54,994 nucleotides of DNA from a virus (IMGVR_UViG_3300047352_000276:1-54994), one strand, 5' to 3'; counted from the first letter of the stretch, positions 31,454 to 39,258 are shown. Made by a program: numbers and translations. The notes: generated by a model from the letters alone, not told the origin.

Positions 31454-31912
31454 TTATGTGACGTTGTTGCTTTGAGCATAAACAACCGTCACAGCACCAA
31501 CACCATTGCCTGTGTTAGCTGTGGTCACGATCAACCTATGATCGCCTGTGCCTGTGTTGAGCCACTTGGATGTGCGAGTTGCATCTGTTCCAGGACTAGC
31601 AGCGACAATCCCGACGGCATTGCCTTGAATCGCTCCAGCAGCAGTCAGAGAGGTTGCCGCGCCAACACCACCAAGGCCAAGAGTCGTTGCCCCACCACTC
31701 CAAGCTGTGGTCACAGTGACATCAATGGATATCAGCTGGCTGTTTGCTGGGATTATGATATTTGTTGTTGTGGTCGTGGCAGTTTGGTCAATGGCTGCTG
31801 TTTGCGAAAGAACAGCAAAACCTGTGTTCTTCATGTCGGAGCCGACTGTCGTGCCGCTGGTTTCTTTTATCGTGCCTGATTTTATCGGGCCTGAGAATGT
31901 TGTTGTACCCAT
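31454..31912 (-). CDS. Capsid decoration-like protein
   Basis: A 152-residue beta-rich protein: GTTTFSGPIKSGTIKETSGTT at the N-terminus (a common marine phage opening), then NIIIPANSQLISIDVTVTTAWSGGATTLGLGG and DHRLIVTTANTGNGVGAVTVVYAQ. Its position right after the capsid gene, separated by a terminator, suits a head decoration or a related outer protein made in lower amount. Confidence 0.7.
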   Translation of the reverse strand: MGTTTFSGPIKSGTIKETSGTTVGSDMKNTGFAVLSQTAAIDQTATTTTTNIIIPANSQLISIDVTVTTAWSGGATTLGLGGVGAATSLTAAGAIQGNAVGIVAASPGTDATRTSKWLNTGTGDHRLIVTTANTGNGVGAVTVVYAQSNNVT

Positions 31913-31958
31913 TGTAATTCTCCTGTCTGGGTTAAGTCAGCTGTTGCTGTCAGGATGG

Positions 31959-31983
31959 AAAAGGGAGGACATTTTGCCCTCCC
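31959..31983 (-). terminator. Intrinsic terminator after the capsid gene
   Basis: On the minus strand GGGAGG (31983-31978) pairs with CCTCCC (31968-31963) and is followed at once by TTTT (31962-31959). It lies just after the capsid stop at 31990. Partial termination here would give more capsid than tail transcript. Confidence 0.7.
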
Positions 31984-31989
31984 CAAATT

Positions 31990-32898
31990 TTATGCTGCGC
32001 CTTCAGATCCGAAGACACCACGCCAGTCAGTGAAGCCGAAAGAATAACGCTCACGAACTTTGTAGCGGACATTACCAGTCTCAAAATCACCTTCCATGCC
32101 TTTTTTCATAGGCGACCTTTGGAACATCTTCAGTCCATCAGGGACATCAGTCTGCACAAAGAATCCATCGGCATCAGTCAAACGACGCATGACGTGATAG
32201 CCTTTGGGCAGATAGCCGCCGGACTTAATCGCGTTAAGGTCATTGTCAGCTGTGCCTGTCCGGAGTGTTGACTCCAGCAGACGCTCCGCAACAAACTGAT
32301 AAGCTGTCGGGATTATCAACTGAGTGCCTTGAGCGGCAATCCGAAGACCACGGTCGTCTTTCATATCAGAGATTTGAATCAAGATTGACTCTAAAGAAGT
32401 CTCTGAAAGATCCGCTGCCGTCGCAAGGACATTAGACTGATTGCCATTCTGGGTTGGGTGAGAAGCACTCAACAAAGTTTGACCATCGCCACCAGTAAAC
32501 CCAGCAGCTTGCGCATTGTTCAAGACGTTAGCAGCCTTGATTTCTTTGGTCGAAGCCATCGACCGCGCAAGAGCTTTTGTGTAGCGAGAAGCGATTGAGC
32601 CATATTGGCCATCTTCTTCAGCTTCCTCGGTGATCGAGAATGCCAAGGCAATCGTTTCGTGCTGGTAACGTGCAGTCCACTGTTGCGAAGCAGCATCATA
32701 AGACACAGCCGCACCTTCACTTTTAGTGGGAGCGTTGCCAAAACCTTGCAACAAGACATCTTCTTCGAATGCCTTCTGCGAGGTGTTGCTTTCAAACACC
32801 GCAGCATATTCTTCTGGGTATCTGTCGTACTCAAGACCGAAGAGAGTGTTCAGTCCTGGCTCAAGCATTTTTGCAAATGATGCTCTATTCATTGCCAT
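31990..32898 (-). CDS. Major capsid protein (Mu gpT-like / HK97-fold candidate)
   Basis: A 302-residue protein. Features of the gpT-like head-protein group: NRASFAKMLEPGLNTLFGLEYDRYPEEY at the start, ETIALAFSITEEAEEDGQYGSIASRYTKALARSMASTKEIKAANVLNNA (the long helix of the HK97 spine), LLSASHPTQNG, and TQLIIPTAYQFVAERLL. It ends GFTDWRGVFGSEGA. Strong ribosome site GGAGGG at 8 bases and a terminator directly downstream mark it as highly expressed. Confidence 0.88.
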   Translation of the reverse strand: MAMNRASFAKMLEPGLNTLFGLEYDRYPEEYAAVFESNTSQKAFEEDVLLQGFGNAPTKSEGAAVSYDAASQQWTARYQHETIALAFSITEEAEEDGQYGSIASRYTKALARSMASTKEIKAANVLNNAQAAGFTGGDGQTLLSASHPTQNGNQSNVLATAADLSETSLESILIQISDMKDDRGLRIAAQGTQLIIPTAYQFVAERLLESTLRTGTADNDLNAIKSGGYLPKGYHVMRRLTDADGFFVQTDVPDGLKMFQRSPMKKGMEGDFETGNVRYKVRERYSFGFTDWRGVFGSEGAA

Positions 32899-32911
32899 CG
32901 TTCAGACCCTC

Positions 32912-33463
32912 CTATATGCCAGCAGTGGCTTTGAGTATGTGCTCATTGATGAGCACCTCAACCACAGCATTTGTGCCAAAAGCATTGTCAGGAGAATCAT
33001 ACAGAGCAATGATCTTGCAAGAAGCAGTCCCTGTGCCCATTGTAGAATTCAACTCAAATGCAGAGTTACCAGTCAGCGTGGACCCTGCCCCAGCGACAAC
33101 ATCAGCACAGTTGCCGATATTGGTCACGGCAGGAGCACCGTCTGATTGGACTTTGAATACGGTGTATGGATCATCGTACACATATGCTATAATGTCTGTA
33201 GCAACTGTGCCTGATGGCCAATATTCACTGTAAACATACGAGCCATCTGCAGCGGTATAAGACACCCCAGCAAATACACCAATGTTGTTGGTTTCTGTTG
33301 CAGTGTGAGGTGTGATGACCCCATCTGCAGTCAGAATGCAAAGATCACCAGTGAAGATGTTCTCAGCCAAACCAGACGTAATGGTATACTTATTTGCACG
33401 AGGTGCATTACCGCTCATGTGGCGAACTGGGACGAACCCAAATGCGGCATCTACGTTTGCCAT
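32912..33463 (-). CDS. Capsid-associated beta protein (stabiliser-like)
   Basis: A 183-residue protein beginning ANVDAAFGFVPVRHMSGNAPRANKYTITSG, an opening I know from marine phages directly next to the major capsid gene. It is beta-rich with TGDLCILTADGVITPH, SGTVATDIIAYVYDDPYTVFKVQSDG and LTGNSAFELNST. Likely a decoration or vertex protein. Confidence 0.75.
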   Translation of the reverse strand: MANVDAAFGFVPVRHMSGNAPRANKYTITSGLAENIFTGDLCILTADGVITPHTATETNNIGVFAGVSYTAADGSYVYSEYWPSGTVATDIIAYVYDDPYTVFKVQSDGAPAVTNIGNCADVVAGAGSTLTGNSAFELNSTMGTGTASCKIIALYDSPDNAFGTNAVVEVLINEHILKATAGI

Positions 33464-33487
33464 ATTATCGCTCCTTAGCGTTAAAGG

Positions 33488-33970
33488 TTAATCATTCATG
33501 ACAGAAACCGATCTGCCACGACTAACTTCAGACTTCCGATCTTGATAAATCGGTTGCCCATTGTTGCGTCCTAACGCATCAAGCTCTCCTGCAATTGATT
33601 CGTTCTGCTCTAAATTCCTTTTGTTGTACCATTCCTTTTGAGAGGCTCGGTCTTCAATAGGCATTTCACAGAGCAGCATTCCTTCAATTCCAATAGAACC
33701 TGCCCACTGGCCGTGGTTGATGGTCGGGAACAACTCATCTTTAACGGAGTCAGCAGAGCGTGGTGACCAGCCTTCGCGCATACGTTTGTATACATTGTCT
33801 GGCGAGTCTTTACCCTGAATCGAGGTTGTTACCCATCGTTGGACCATGCCAGGACGAGGCTTCGGTGCATCTAACAACGATGGTGGTTTCCATGCAGTCT
33901 TAGGACGAGCCTCTTCTGCACGGACTTCTTCGCGAGTCTCAGCTGCGCGTACATTGCGGGACTTTGTCAT
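33488..33970 (-). CDS. Conserved assembly protein of marine phages
   Basis: A 160-residue protein rich in charge: AWKPPSLLDAPKPRPGMVQRWVTTSIQGKDSPDNVYKRMREGWSPR, then GIEGMLLCEMPIEDRASQKEWYNKRNLEQ. This RW(V)xT...GxDxxxNVxKRxREGW ... GLxLCxMPxE pattern recurs next to scaffold and capsid genes in marine phages. Function unknown; a virion-assembly role is inferred from position. Confidence 0.7.
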   Translation of the reverse strand: MTKSRNVRAAETREEVRAEEARPKTAWKPPSLLDAPKPRPGMVQRWVTTSIQGKDSPDNVYKRMREGWSPRSADSVKDELFPTINHGQWAGSIGIEGMLLCEMPIEDRASQKEWYNKRNLEQNESIAGELDALGRNNGQPIYQDRKSEVSRGRSVSVMND

Positions 33971-33973
33971 GAC

Positions 33974-34870
33974 TTAGCTCCTTGCCTGTTTTTGAATTTC
34001 AGCTGCATATTGCTTCAGCCCTTTTTCGTCAGTGATGCCCAGCTCTCTGGCCATTCGGAGTTGATCTTGAGTCATTCTTGTCCTGCCATTTGTGCGAGGT
34101 GCTCCTGAACCGCCTGCAGTTGGCGCTACTGGTGCTCTGCTTTTTGCTCGTGGTTTGCCTTGCACTTTCCCCGAGTTTAGCTCGGGAAACACGTTTCGTA
34201 AACGAAAATCTAACTGATCGTAATATTCGTCAGATTCTTTGTCAAATCCTTCGAGGTCCAACTGCACATCAATCGCTCTGGCTGCGGCTGTTTCCCGCGA
34301 AAAACCATTGCTGTCGAACCATCTGTTTTTCTCCCACCAACTCATTGCTTTTTGCGGAGGGGGATTCTGAGCGGCCTGTTTTGCGCGACCCACAGTTGGG
34401 GAGGCTGCTTGTTGCTGGGCCATCTGCCTTTGCATCTCAGCGACTCGCATGGCTGCTCTCATGTCGGCCAACTGCTCGCTGAAAGACACTTGAGCTTCTG
34501 TGTCGCCTTCTTCAACAGCTTTGGAAAGAGCAGCACGAGTCTGCTTGTATCGCGTGTTGAATTGATCTTGGGCTTGGTGCTCATTGCCTTTTTCAAGACG
34601 CTCAAGACGAGACTTCAGCTGCGCTGTTTCTTCTTGGTACTGGCGAGCCTGAACCTCAGCTTCTCTGCGTTGGTCCACTAGCTTTTTGATTCGCTTTTGG
34701 ACTTTGCCGCTGTATTCTTCTTCGGTGTCTTCTTTCACAGCTTCTTGCTTTTCCTCTGGGGAATCAGACTCATCTGTGACTTCAATTTCAAAGTTGTCGT
34801 CTTGGCCAGAAGTTTTCTTGGCCTCAGCGATCTCTTTCTCGAGCTCTTCGAGAACTACACTTTCATTCAT
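33974..34870 (-). CDS. Scaffolding protein
   Basis: A 298-residue acidic, highly helical protein. Residues 1-50 are Glu/Asp-rich, 55-150 form a long coiled coil (KVQKRIKKLVDQRREAEVQARQYQEETAQLKSRLERLEKG), and the C-terminus is basic and Pro/Gly-rich (GKVQGKPRAKSRAPVAP). It is located just upstream of the capsid in transcription order. The pattern is typical of internal scaffolds that are removed at maturation. Confidence 0.8.
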   Translation of the reverse strand: MNESVVLEELEKEIAEAKKTSGQDDNFEIEVTDESDSPEEKQEAVKEDTEEEYSGKVQKRIKKLVDQRREAEVQARQYQEETAQLKSRLERLEKGNEHQAQDQFNTRYKQTRAALSKAVEEGDTEAQVSFSEQLADMRAAMRVAEMQRQMAQQQAASPTVGRAKQAAQNPPPQKAMSWWEKNRWFDSNGFSRETAAARAIDVQLDLEGFDKESDEYYDQLDFRLRNVFPELNSGKVQGKPRAKSRAPVAPTAGGSGAPRTNGRTRMTQDQLRMARELGITDEKGLKQYAAEIQKQARS

Positions 34871-34878
34871 GGCTTACC

Positions 34879-35283
34879 TCACTCCACATACGCTGCAATG
34901 CTGACGCCTTCTGGCAAGACCGATGTGATCTCGTCATCATTAAGCAGCAGCATCTTGACGCCGTTGATTGTTAATTTTTGACCTGCGTATTTGCCGTATG
35001 TTACAGAGTTTCCCTCTGTTGGCCACTGGCCTTTCCATGCTTGGCCTGTGTCACGGTCTCGATACGCCAATTCACCCATCGCAAGAATTGTGCCGTGGGC
35101 TGTGAGGTATTCTTCATTGTCTTTGGAGCTTTCCGGAAGGAAAATGCCACCTTTTGTTTTAGCCTTGGCTTGATTAGGCTGAACCAATACTTTCCAGCCC
35201 AGTGGCTTGGGGAACTGGTGCGACCCTAACGTCGCATTGGTCTGCTCATCTGTGATGAGGTCTTTTGCATGCGGATGAGACAT
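34879..35283 (-). CDS. GroES-like cochaperonin
   Basis: A 134-residue protein. The beta-barrel core FPKPLGWKVLVQPNQAKAKTKGGIFLPESSKDNEEYLTAHGTIL ... GNSVTYGKYAGQKLTINGVKMLLLNDDEITSVL matches Cpn10: the mobile-loop segment TKGGIFLPESSKD is the GroEL contact, and V-x-Y-x-K-Y-A-G plus LNDDEI close the barrel. It precedes the scaffold and capsid genes in the late block, so it would direct host GroEL to fold the capsid, as T4 gp31 does. It is longer than bacterial GroES (~97), with extra N-terminal and loop residues. Confidence 0.88.
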   Translation of the reverse strand: MSHPHAKDLITDEQTNATLGSHQFPKPLGWKVLVQPNQAKAKTKGGIFLPESSKDNEEYLTAHGTILAMGELAYRDRDTGQAWKGQWPTEGNSVTYGKYAGQKLTINGVKMLLLNDDEITSVLPEGVSIAAYVE

Positions 35284-35285
35284 GA

Positions 35286-35477
35286 TTATTCATCCTCCTG
35301 ATTCATTTTTTTCATCGTTTCATCGATCAATGCGCAAGCCTGTTCTAAGCCTTCCGCAATCCCGACGTTTTTGCTGTACGATTGAAAGTCGCTCATGCGG
35401 CCTTCAACCATCTCGCTAGCTATCGCTGTTTTCTGGAGCCGGATCTGCTTCTTGATCTCTCTGATCAGATCGATCAT
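35286..35477 (-). CDS. Small helical protein
   Basis: A 63-residue protein: DLIREIKKQIRLQKTAIASEMVEGRMSDFQSYSKNVGIAEGLEQACALIDETMKKM. This helical hairpin with the SYxxxxGxAEGLExA pattern is a known short phage family between portal and scaffold genes. Start ATG has GGAAAG upstream. Its first 62 coding bases overlap the gene at 35416-35565 in another frame. Confidence 0.7.
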   Translation of the reverse strand: MIDLIREIKKQIRLQKTAIASEMVEGRMSDFQSYSKNVGIAEGLEQACALIDETMKKMNQEDE

Positions 35478-35565
35478 CGCTTTCCAATCCTATTCCACCG
35501 CCACCACTCATAGAAACACCAGTGACAAAAACTTCAACAACTTCTTCGGTCTTTTCCTTGGGCAC
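35416..35565 (-). CDS. Tiny protein with EEVVEVFVTGVSMSGGGGIG motif
   Basis: A 49-residue gene read from the bases: GTG 35565, stop TAG 35418-35416. GAAAGGG lies five bases before the GTG, and the upstream stop overlaps as TAGTG. Its middle part, TEEVVEVFVTG then MSGGGGIG, recalls tiny proteins between scaffold and portal genes of other marine phages. No function known. The overlap with the next gene lowers confidence slightly. Confidence 0.6.
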   Translation of the reverse strand: MPKEKTEEVVEVFVTGVSMSGGGGIGLESDDRSDQRDQEADPAPENSDS

Positions 35566-35666
35566 TAGTACCCTTTCTTCTTTTTCTTCATAGTTTTCTT
35601 CTTCATCCCATGTTTCATTTTGGATCCTCCTTTGGATATAAGTGACGGGAAAGACGACCTGTTCAT
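35565..35666 (-). CDS. Tiny lysine-rich peptide
   Basis: A 33-residue gene read from the bases: ATG 35666, stop 35567-35565, with GAGGAGGATAAACA before the start. A second start (residue 17, MKHG) has its own GGAGGATCC site, so a 17-residue form could also be made. The end MKKKTMKKKKKGY is strongly basic. Very short Lys-rich peptides of this kind are frequent in marine phage structural regions. Confidence 0.55.
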   Translation of the reverse strand: MNRSSFPSLISKGGSKMKHGMKKKTMKKKKKGY

Positions 35667-35719
35667 TGTTTATCCTCCTCTTCTCCAGAAGTCAACAATC
35701 GCTCTGGAGAGTGAGGGCA

Positions 35720-36445
35720 TCATTCAGAATCTCCAGCTTTAACTAAATCTTTGTAATATTGTGTTTCTCGTATTCCTTTTGATTCTATCCACTCTGCAAC
35801 GTCTGCAGGGTTATAATCATTGGGAGGAGAAGGAACTTGATATGTTGGTTTATGCATCGGGAACAATTTTTCTGGATTCTCTGCCATAAAAAGTCTAGGT
35901 GTTATTTCATCACCATATTGAGATCCATATTCATAAACATCAGCCTGTCCCATGTATTTCTGAAGTGTCCCTAAAAACTCAGGACTCTCTTCAGCAATCT
36001 CGGCAACATCCTCCAAAGCTGAATGAACTGGGACTTCTCCCATTTTTTCTGTTGCAAATTCGACCATGCCAGGATTCATATCATTTTCTTGAAAATACAG
36101 ATATTCAGCCATGTCTCTCTCAAGAAGCTCTTGTGGGGTGACGTTTTTCCCTGTGACAGCTCTATATGCTTCTGCTCCAAATTCTAATTCTTGGTCCATA
36201 TTTTTAAAAAAAGATGAAGTGACTTCAGAAAGTGATTCAGCAACCTCTTCAGCAGACTCTCTCGCCAATGAAGAAACATCTGGCAAAGCACCTGAGGCAA
36301 TTTTGCCAGCAGGAATTTGACTTATGGCTCCTACAATTGGAGCTGCAACAGCTCCTGTCAGGAATCCTCTGCGGCCGACATCTGTATCGCCTTTGTCAAT
36401 TACGGACTTTAAAAAATTAGTAACTATTCTTGATGTCGTTCCCAT
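35720..36445 (-). CDS. Virion-region protein with twin-arginine-like motif
   Basis: A 241-residue protein of unknown family. Residues 24-42 read GRRGFLTGAVAAPIVGAIS, a close fit to a Tat signal (RRxFL plus a moderately hydrophobic stretch), here 24 residues from the N-terminus, followed by acidic helices (ARESAEEVAESLSEV, EDVAEIAEESPEF). The next gene carries a similar RREVMGG motif. Whether it is exported or whether the motif serves membrane insertion during DNA entry is unknown. The DNA is more A/T-rich than the capsid genes. Confidence 0.6.
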   Translation of the reverse strand: MGTTSRIVTNFLKSVIDKGDTDVGRRGFLTGAVAAPIVGAISQIPAGKIASGALPDVSSLARESAEEVAESLSEVTSSFFKNMDQELEFGAEAYRAVTGKNVTPQELLERDMAEYLYFQENDMNPGMVEFATEKMGEVPVHSALEDVAEIAEESPEFLGTLQKYMGQADVYEYGSQYGDEITPRLFMAENPEKLFPMHKPTYQVPSPPNDYNPADVAEWIESKGIRETQYYKDLVKAGDSE

Positions 36446-37683
36446 CAGTCAATGATTCCTTCTTTTTTAAACCACTCGCCAACTTCAGCTTTAGTCATGA
36501 AATAAGGCTCACCCATCAACTCTTCAATTACGTAATATGCATCATCCTCATAACCTGTTGGTGCTTGGGTTCCGAACTTCTCGAAATAATTGTCCAGACC
36601 TGCCTCGTCACTATCAAGCCAATTCTTAATGTTGTCACCCTCGTCAACTAAGCTATCAAAAACTTCATCAATCCCTTGAATGCTTTCAAGAGCCATATCA
36701 GCAGCCTCCCTCGGGCTGACATCATACTCTTCAACAACGTCATTTACTAGGTCATTAAAGCTGCGAGTTTTCCTAACACCTTCTGATAAAGCTGCAAGCT
36801 CTGAAGGTGGTGGGACTCTCTCAACAGCTGCCTTGACTGGAAGTGGAATATCATCAACAATCTTCATCACCGATGGGGCTGCGGCTGTTACACCCAAAGC
36901 AGACAAACCACCCATCACTTCTCTGCGATTCACTGTTGTTGGATCAGGCAGGTTGCCCAAAACACCATCATCGTCGTATTGTTGAGTTGGGACTTCGCCT
37001 GTGATCATCTCGTCCAAGTTGTCTTGAACTTTGTCAGCTGCGACGATTGCGTCAACCTTTTCGCTGCGTGGGACTGCAGCCTTTGAAGTGATAGACTTCA
37101 ACCAAGCTAGAGCTGGACGAGTCATCGCTTTGGTCAAAGGGAATGCTTCAGCTACAGAGAATGCACCACCAACAACCCCAGCTAAAGCATCTAATTTGCT
37201 TTCAGCTGTTCCCAAGTCTCTGTAGGCTTCATTAGCTGCGAAAACCAATCCAGCGGGAGTGATGTCTGCAACGCCAAAGCCTTCCGCAATGCTTTGATTC
37301 GCGTCGCCTGTCAAATTTCCAGCGAACTTGCGAGCCTCATATGGGTTCATGCCAAGATATTCTGCGGCACTCGCAATAGAATTTTGAGATTTCTGTCTCC
37401 AGCTTTCCTCAGGAACATCAGACGGCCTCAAATAACCTTCTCTGAAAGCATCGTAAATTTCTGATGGGCTCCCCCCTTTGGAATAAACTTCTGAAAATGA
37501 CTCTCCAGGAATTTCCGACATCTCATTTGAACGACCAATTTTAGTCGGGGCTATGGTGCCTTGGCGCATGATGTAATTCACCATGTTCTCATAGTTGTCG
37601 TCGCCAAACTTCTGTGGTGGGAGCTTTTCACGATCTGCGAATATGCTGGATGGTTCAACGTATTCTCTAAGTGGATCTGCCAT
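36445..37683 (-). CDS. Virion-region protein with internal Tat-like segment
   Basis: A 412-residue protein. Residues 100-190 contain Ala-rich helices (GLVFAANEAYRDLG, LDALAGVVGGAFSVAEAFPL). Residues 251-272 read VNRREVMGGLSALGVTAAAPSV, again an Arg-Arg motif plus a hydrophobic stretch, but internal. The remainder is acidic (VVEEYDVSPREAADMALESIQGIDEVFDSLVDEGD). Its helical, membrane-seeking pattern suits a protein carried in the virion and released into the cell. No family recognised. Confidence 0.6.
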   Translation of the reverse strand: MADPLREYVEPSSIFADREKLPPQKFGDDNYENMVNYIMRQGTIAPTKIGRSNEMSEIPGESFSEVYSKGGSPSEIYDAFREGYLRPSDVPEESWRQKSQNSIASAAEYLGMNPYEARKFAGNLTGDANQSIAEGFGVADITPAGLVFAANEAYRDLGTAESKLDALAGVVGGAFSVAEAFPLTKAMTRPALAWLKSITSKAAVPRSEKVDAIVAADKVQDNLDEMITGEVPTQQYDDDGVLGNLPDPTTVNRREVMGGLSALGVTAAAPSVMKIVDDIPLPVKAAVERVPPPSELAALSEGVRKTRSFNDLVNDVVEEYDVSPREAADMALESIQGIDEVFDSLVDEGDNIKNWLDSDEAGLDNYFEKFGTQAPTGYEDDAYYVIEELMGEPYFMTKAEVGEWFKKEGIID

Positions 37684-37868
37684 CAGACTTGCCCTCCGGA
37701 AAGTTGTTGCGTGAGTATTTGTAGCGTCTCTTGGAAACCTTTGTCAAGCTCCTTGGCTGCCATGGCGAACTTGCGTGGACTGATCTTTTTGATCTTGCGC
37801 TTTTCTAGAAAGCTCTTCGCCGCACGAATCTCTGCATTGGCTACTTTTTTAATGGAGGATCTACTCAT
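37683..37868 (-). CDS. Small basic helical protein
   Basis: A 61-residue protein: KKVANAEIRAAKSFLEKRKIKKISPRKFAMAAKELDKGFQETLQIL. Highly basic N-terminal half, helical throughout. It overlaps the ART-like gene by eight bases. Possibly a partner or immunity-like cofactor of its neighbour; no family recognised. Confidence 0.6.
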   Translation of the reverse strand: MSRSSIKKVANAEIRAAKSFLEKRKIKKISPRKFAMAAKELDKGFQETLQILTQQLSGGQV

Positions 37869-38652
37869 CTTGTTCTCCTGTGGATAATGAGCTCAATGCA
37901 CCAGCAGCCAACGGCACAGAAGCGAGTATTTTGCCTGACTTGGCTTGTGCTGGGTCAAAATTTGCAAATTGCGAACGAATTTGGTTTGGCTCTAAAACTA
38001 TTGTGCTCATAGATCCTGGATCTTCGCCTTTGTTCACATATTGAATGCTGTCGAACCCTTTTGAATTTAAAAAATCAATTATCCAGCGGTCTTTGCCTCC
38101 TGGATAAATTTCATCTGCTTCGCCGAATGGAACTCCATTAAATTGGAAATTTTCTGCAAAATATCTGTTATCAGTGAAAGTTTTTCCGTCTGGCTTTTCA
38201 TATTTTTTGGTGACTTTTGCTGTGTTAAGCTCATCGCTTGAAATTCCATATTTCGATACAGCAAGTTGCTTGTTATTTTTATTTGGTGGGGTTGCACCGC
38301 TGATCCCAATTTCTGAAGAAATTCTATCCCAAATATTGTTTGCATCCCAAGAAGAAAGGGAGCCAGCATAAGTATTTTCTTTTAAAGTTAGTGGTCTTTC
38401 TGCTTTTAACCTAACAGGATAAATGGATCCAACCATATCACTGGATCTGCCTTGGTCCTGAACCGATCTCAAATCTCTCAGGCGTTCGTAAGCTGCTTCT
38501 GGTGTTCCAAAGTGAAAGAATTCTCCTGATTGTTTGAATTCTTCAATATCTGGACTTAATGATCCATGATAAAACACTTTGTCTGAAAAACTAGACAAAA
38601 AGTCAGCAACACCCTCGACTGTTTTTACTCCAAGCCTACTTAAAGCTGACAT
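37861..38652 (-). CDS. ADP-ribosyltransferase-like (ART-fold) protein
   Basis: A 263-residue protein. KVFYHGS at 25-31 (Y28-H29-G30) begins the ART core in the H-Y-E class; HFGTPEAAYERL and IYPVRLKAERPLTL follow, and the end FDSIQYVNKGEDPGSMSTIVLEPNQIRSQFANFDP matches the GFDxIxYxNxxE...S..vxxPxQIKS..N pattern of phage polyvalent-protein ARTs. The Glu in NKGED or LEPNQ is the likely catalytic acid. The C-terminus (GKILASVPLAAGALSSL) is hydrophobic. Such enzymes ejected with phage DNA modify host proteins, as T4 Alt does. Activity is inferred. Confidence 0.72.
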   Translation of the reverse strand: MSALSRLGVKTVEGVADFLSSFSDKVFYHGSLSPDIEEFKQSGEFFHFGTPEAAYERLRDLRSVQDQGRSSDMVGSIYPVRLKAERPLTLKENTYAGSLSSWDANNIWDRISSEIGISGATPPNKNNKQLAVSKYGISSDELNTAKVTKKYEKPDGKTFTDNRYFAENFQFNGVPFGEADEIYPGGKDRWIIDFLNSKGFDSIQYVNKGEDPGSMSTIVLEPNQIRSQFANFDPAQAKSGKILASVPLAAGALSSLSTGEQDE

Positions 38653-38653
38653 A

Positions 38654-38911
38654 TCACCATGCCCTGCAAGACCAGTATCTTGCTTTTGTTTTTGGTCCAG
38701 GATTATCGCAGTTGTGACGAGACCGGAAGTTGCTCCTGCGGCCTTTTTGGTTTTTCTTGATTCGCATGTTTGGGTCGCCGAATGTTACACGCTTGACTCT
38801 GTCGCCATCCTTGACGTAAACCACAGACTTCTTTTTGCCGTAGCTCGTCTCACCCTTGCCGATCCTGCGAGGCTTGTTCAGCGTCACCTTTTTGCCTTTG
38901 TAGGTTGCCAT
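38654..38911 (-). CDS. Conserved basic Cys-containing protein (FGDPNM family)
   Basis: An 85-residue protein: ATYKGKKVTLNKPRRIG ... VVYVKDGDRVKRVTFGDPNMRIKKNQKGRRSNFRSRHNCDNPGPKTKARYWSC. The FGDPNM...RRxxFRxRHNCDNPGPKTKARYWSCxxW signature is shared by many marine phages, in virion-gene contexts. Two Cys and one His could bind zinc. ATG 38911 is preferred over a TTG three bases upstream. Confidence 0.75.
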   Translation of the reverse strand: MATYKGKKVTLNKPRRIGKGETSYGKKKSVVYVKDGDRVKRVTFGDPNMRIKKNQKGRRSNFRSRHNCDNPGPKTKARYWSCRAW

Positions 38912-39114
38912 CAATAAACCCTCTGTTGTTCTGGATCAATTAGCTTTGGGACGCAATATGCTGTGGCAATGTCCTTTGGGTAATATTCGCCATACCTCCG
39001 GACCAACTCCCGAGCATAATAGTTGCAATCTTCAACTCTCCAAAAGTGCATGTCTTCACTCACCAACTTTCTTTCTTGGCCAAGGTAAAGCATCAATGCG
39101 AAAACATGAACCAC
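38911..39114 (-). CDS. Small hypothetical protein
   Basis: A 67-residue protein starting with GTG immediately after the upstream stop. Residues 2-12 are hydrophobic (VHVFALMLYLG), then EDMHFWRVEDCNYYARELVRRYGEYYPKDIATAYCVPK. The DCNYYARELxR...AYCxP pattern is known from marine phages, with no known function. Confidence 0.65.
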   Translation of the reverse strand: MVHVFALMLYLGQERKLVSEDMHFWRVEDCNYYARELVRRYGEYYPKDIATAYCVPKLIDPEQQRVY

Positions 39115-39258
39115 TCACTTGTGGACTTTCTGCACGTCGAATGATGCCTTTCTGACCGCACCCTTGTGGGGTTTGTATTCGCCTTTCATCAGCTTGAAAC
39201 CTTTGCCAGACTTCATCCAATGGAATCCTTTTGGGGCATCAACTGCTTTTTTTGCCAC
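39115..39258 (-). CDS. Tiny basic protein (PKGFHWMKSGKGFKLM family)
   Basis: A 47-residue gene read from the bases: GTG 39258, stop TGA 39117-39115, with GGGAAGAAAA before the start. It includes APKGFHWMKSGKGFKLMKG and KASFDVQKVHK, a pattern I know from short marine-phage proteins. It begins inside the end of the upstream gene and is followed without gap by the next. Confidence 0.65.
   Translation of the reverse strand: MAKKAVDAPKGFHWMKSGKGFKLMKGEYKPHKGAVRKASFDVQKVHK

Noticed and set aside
35286-35477. Rejecting the 63-residue gene because of its overlap with 35416-35565
   Set aside because: I kept both: the helical SYxxxxGxAEGLExA pattern supports the larger one and the ribosome site plus TAGTG overlap supports the smaller.
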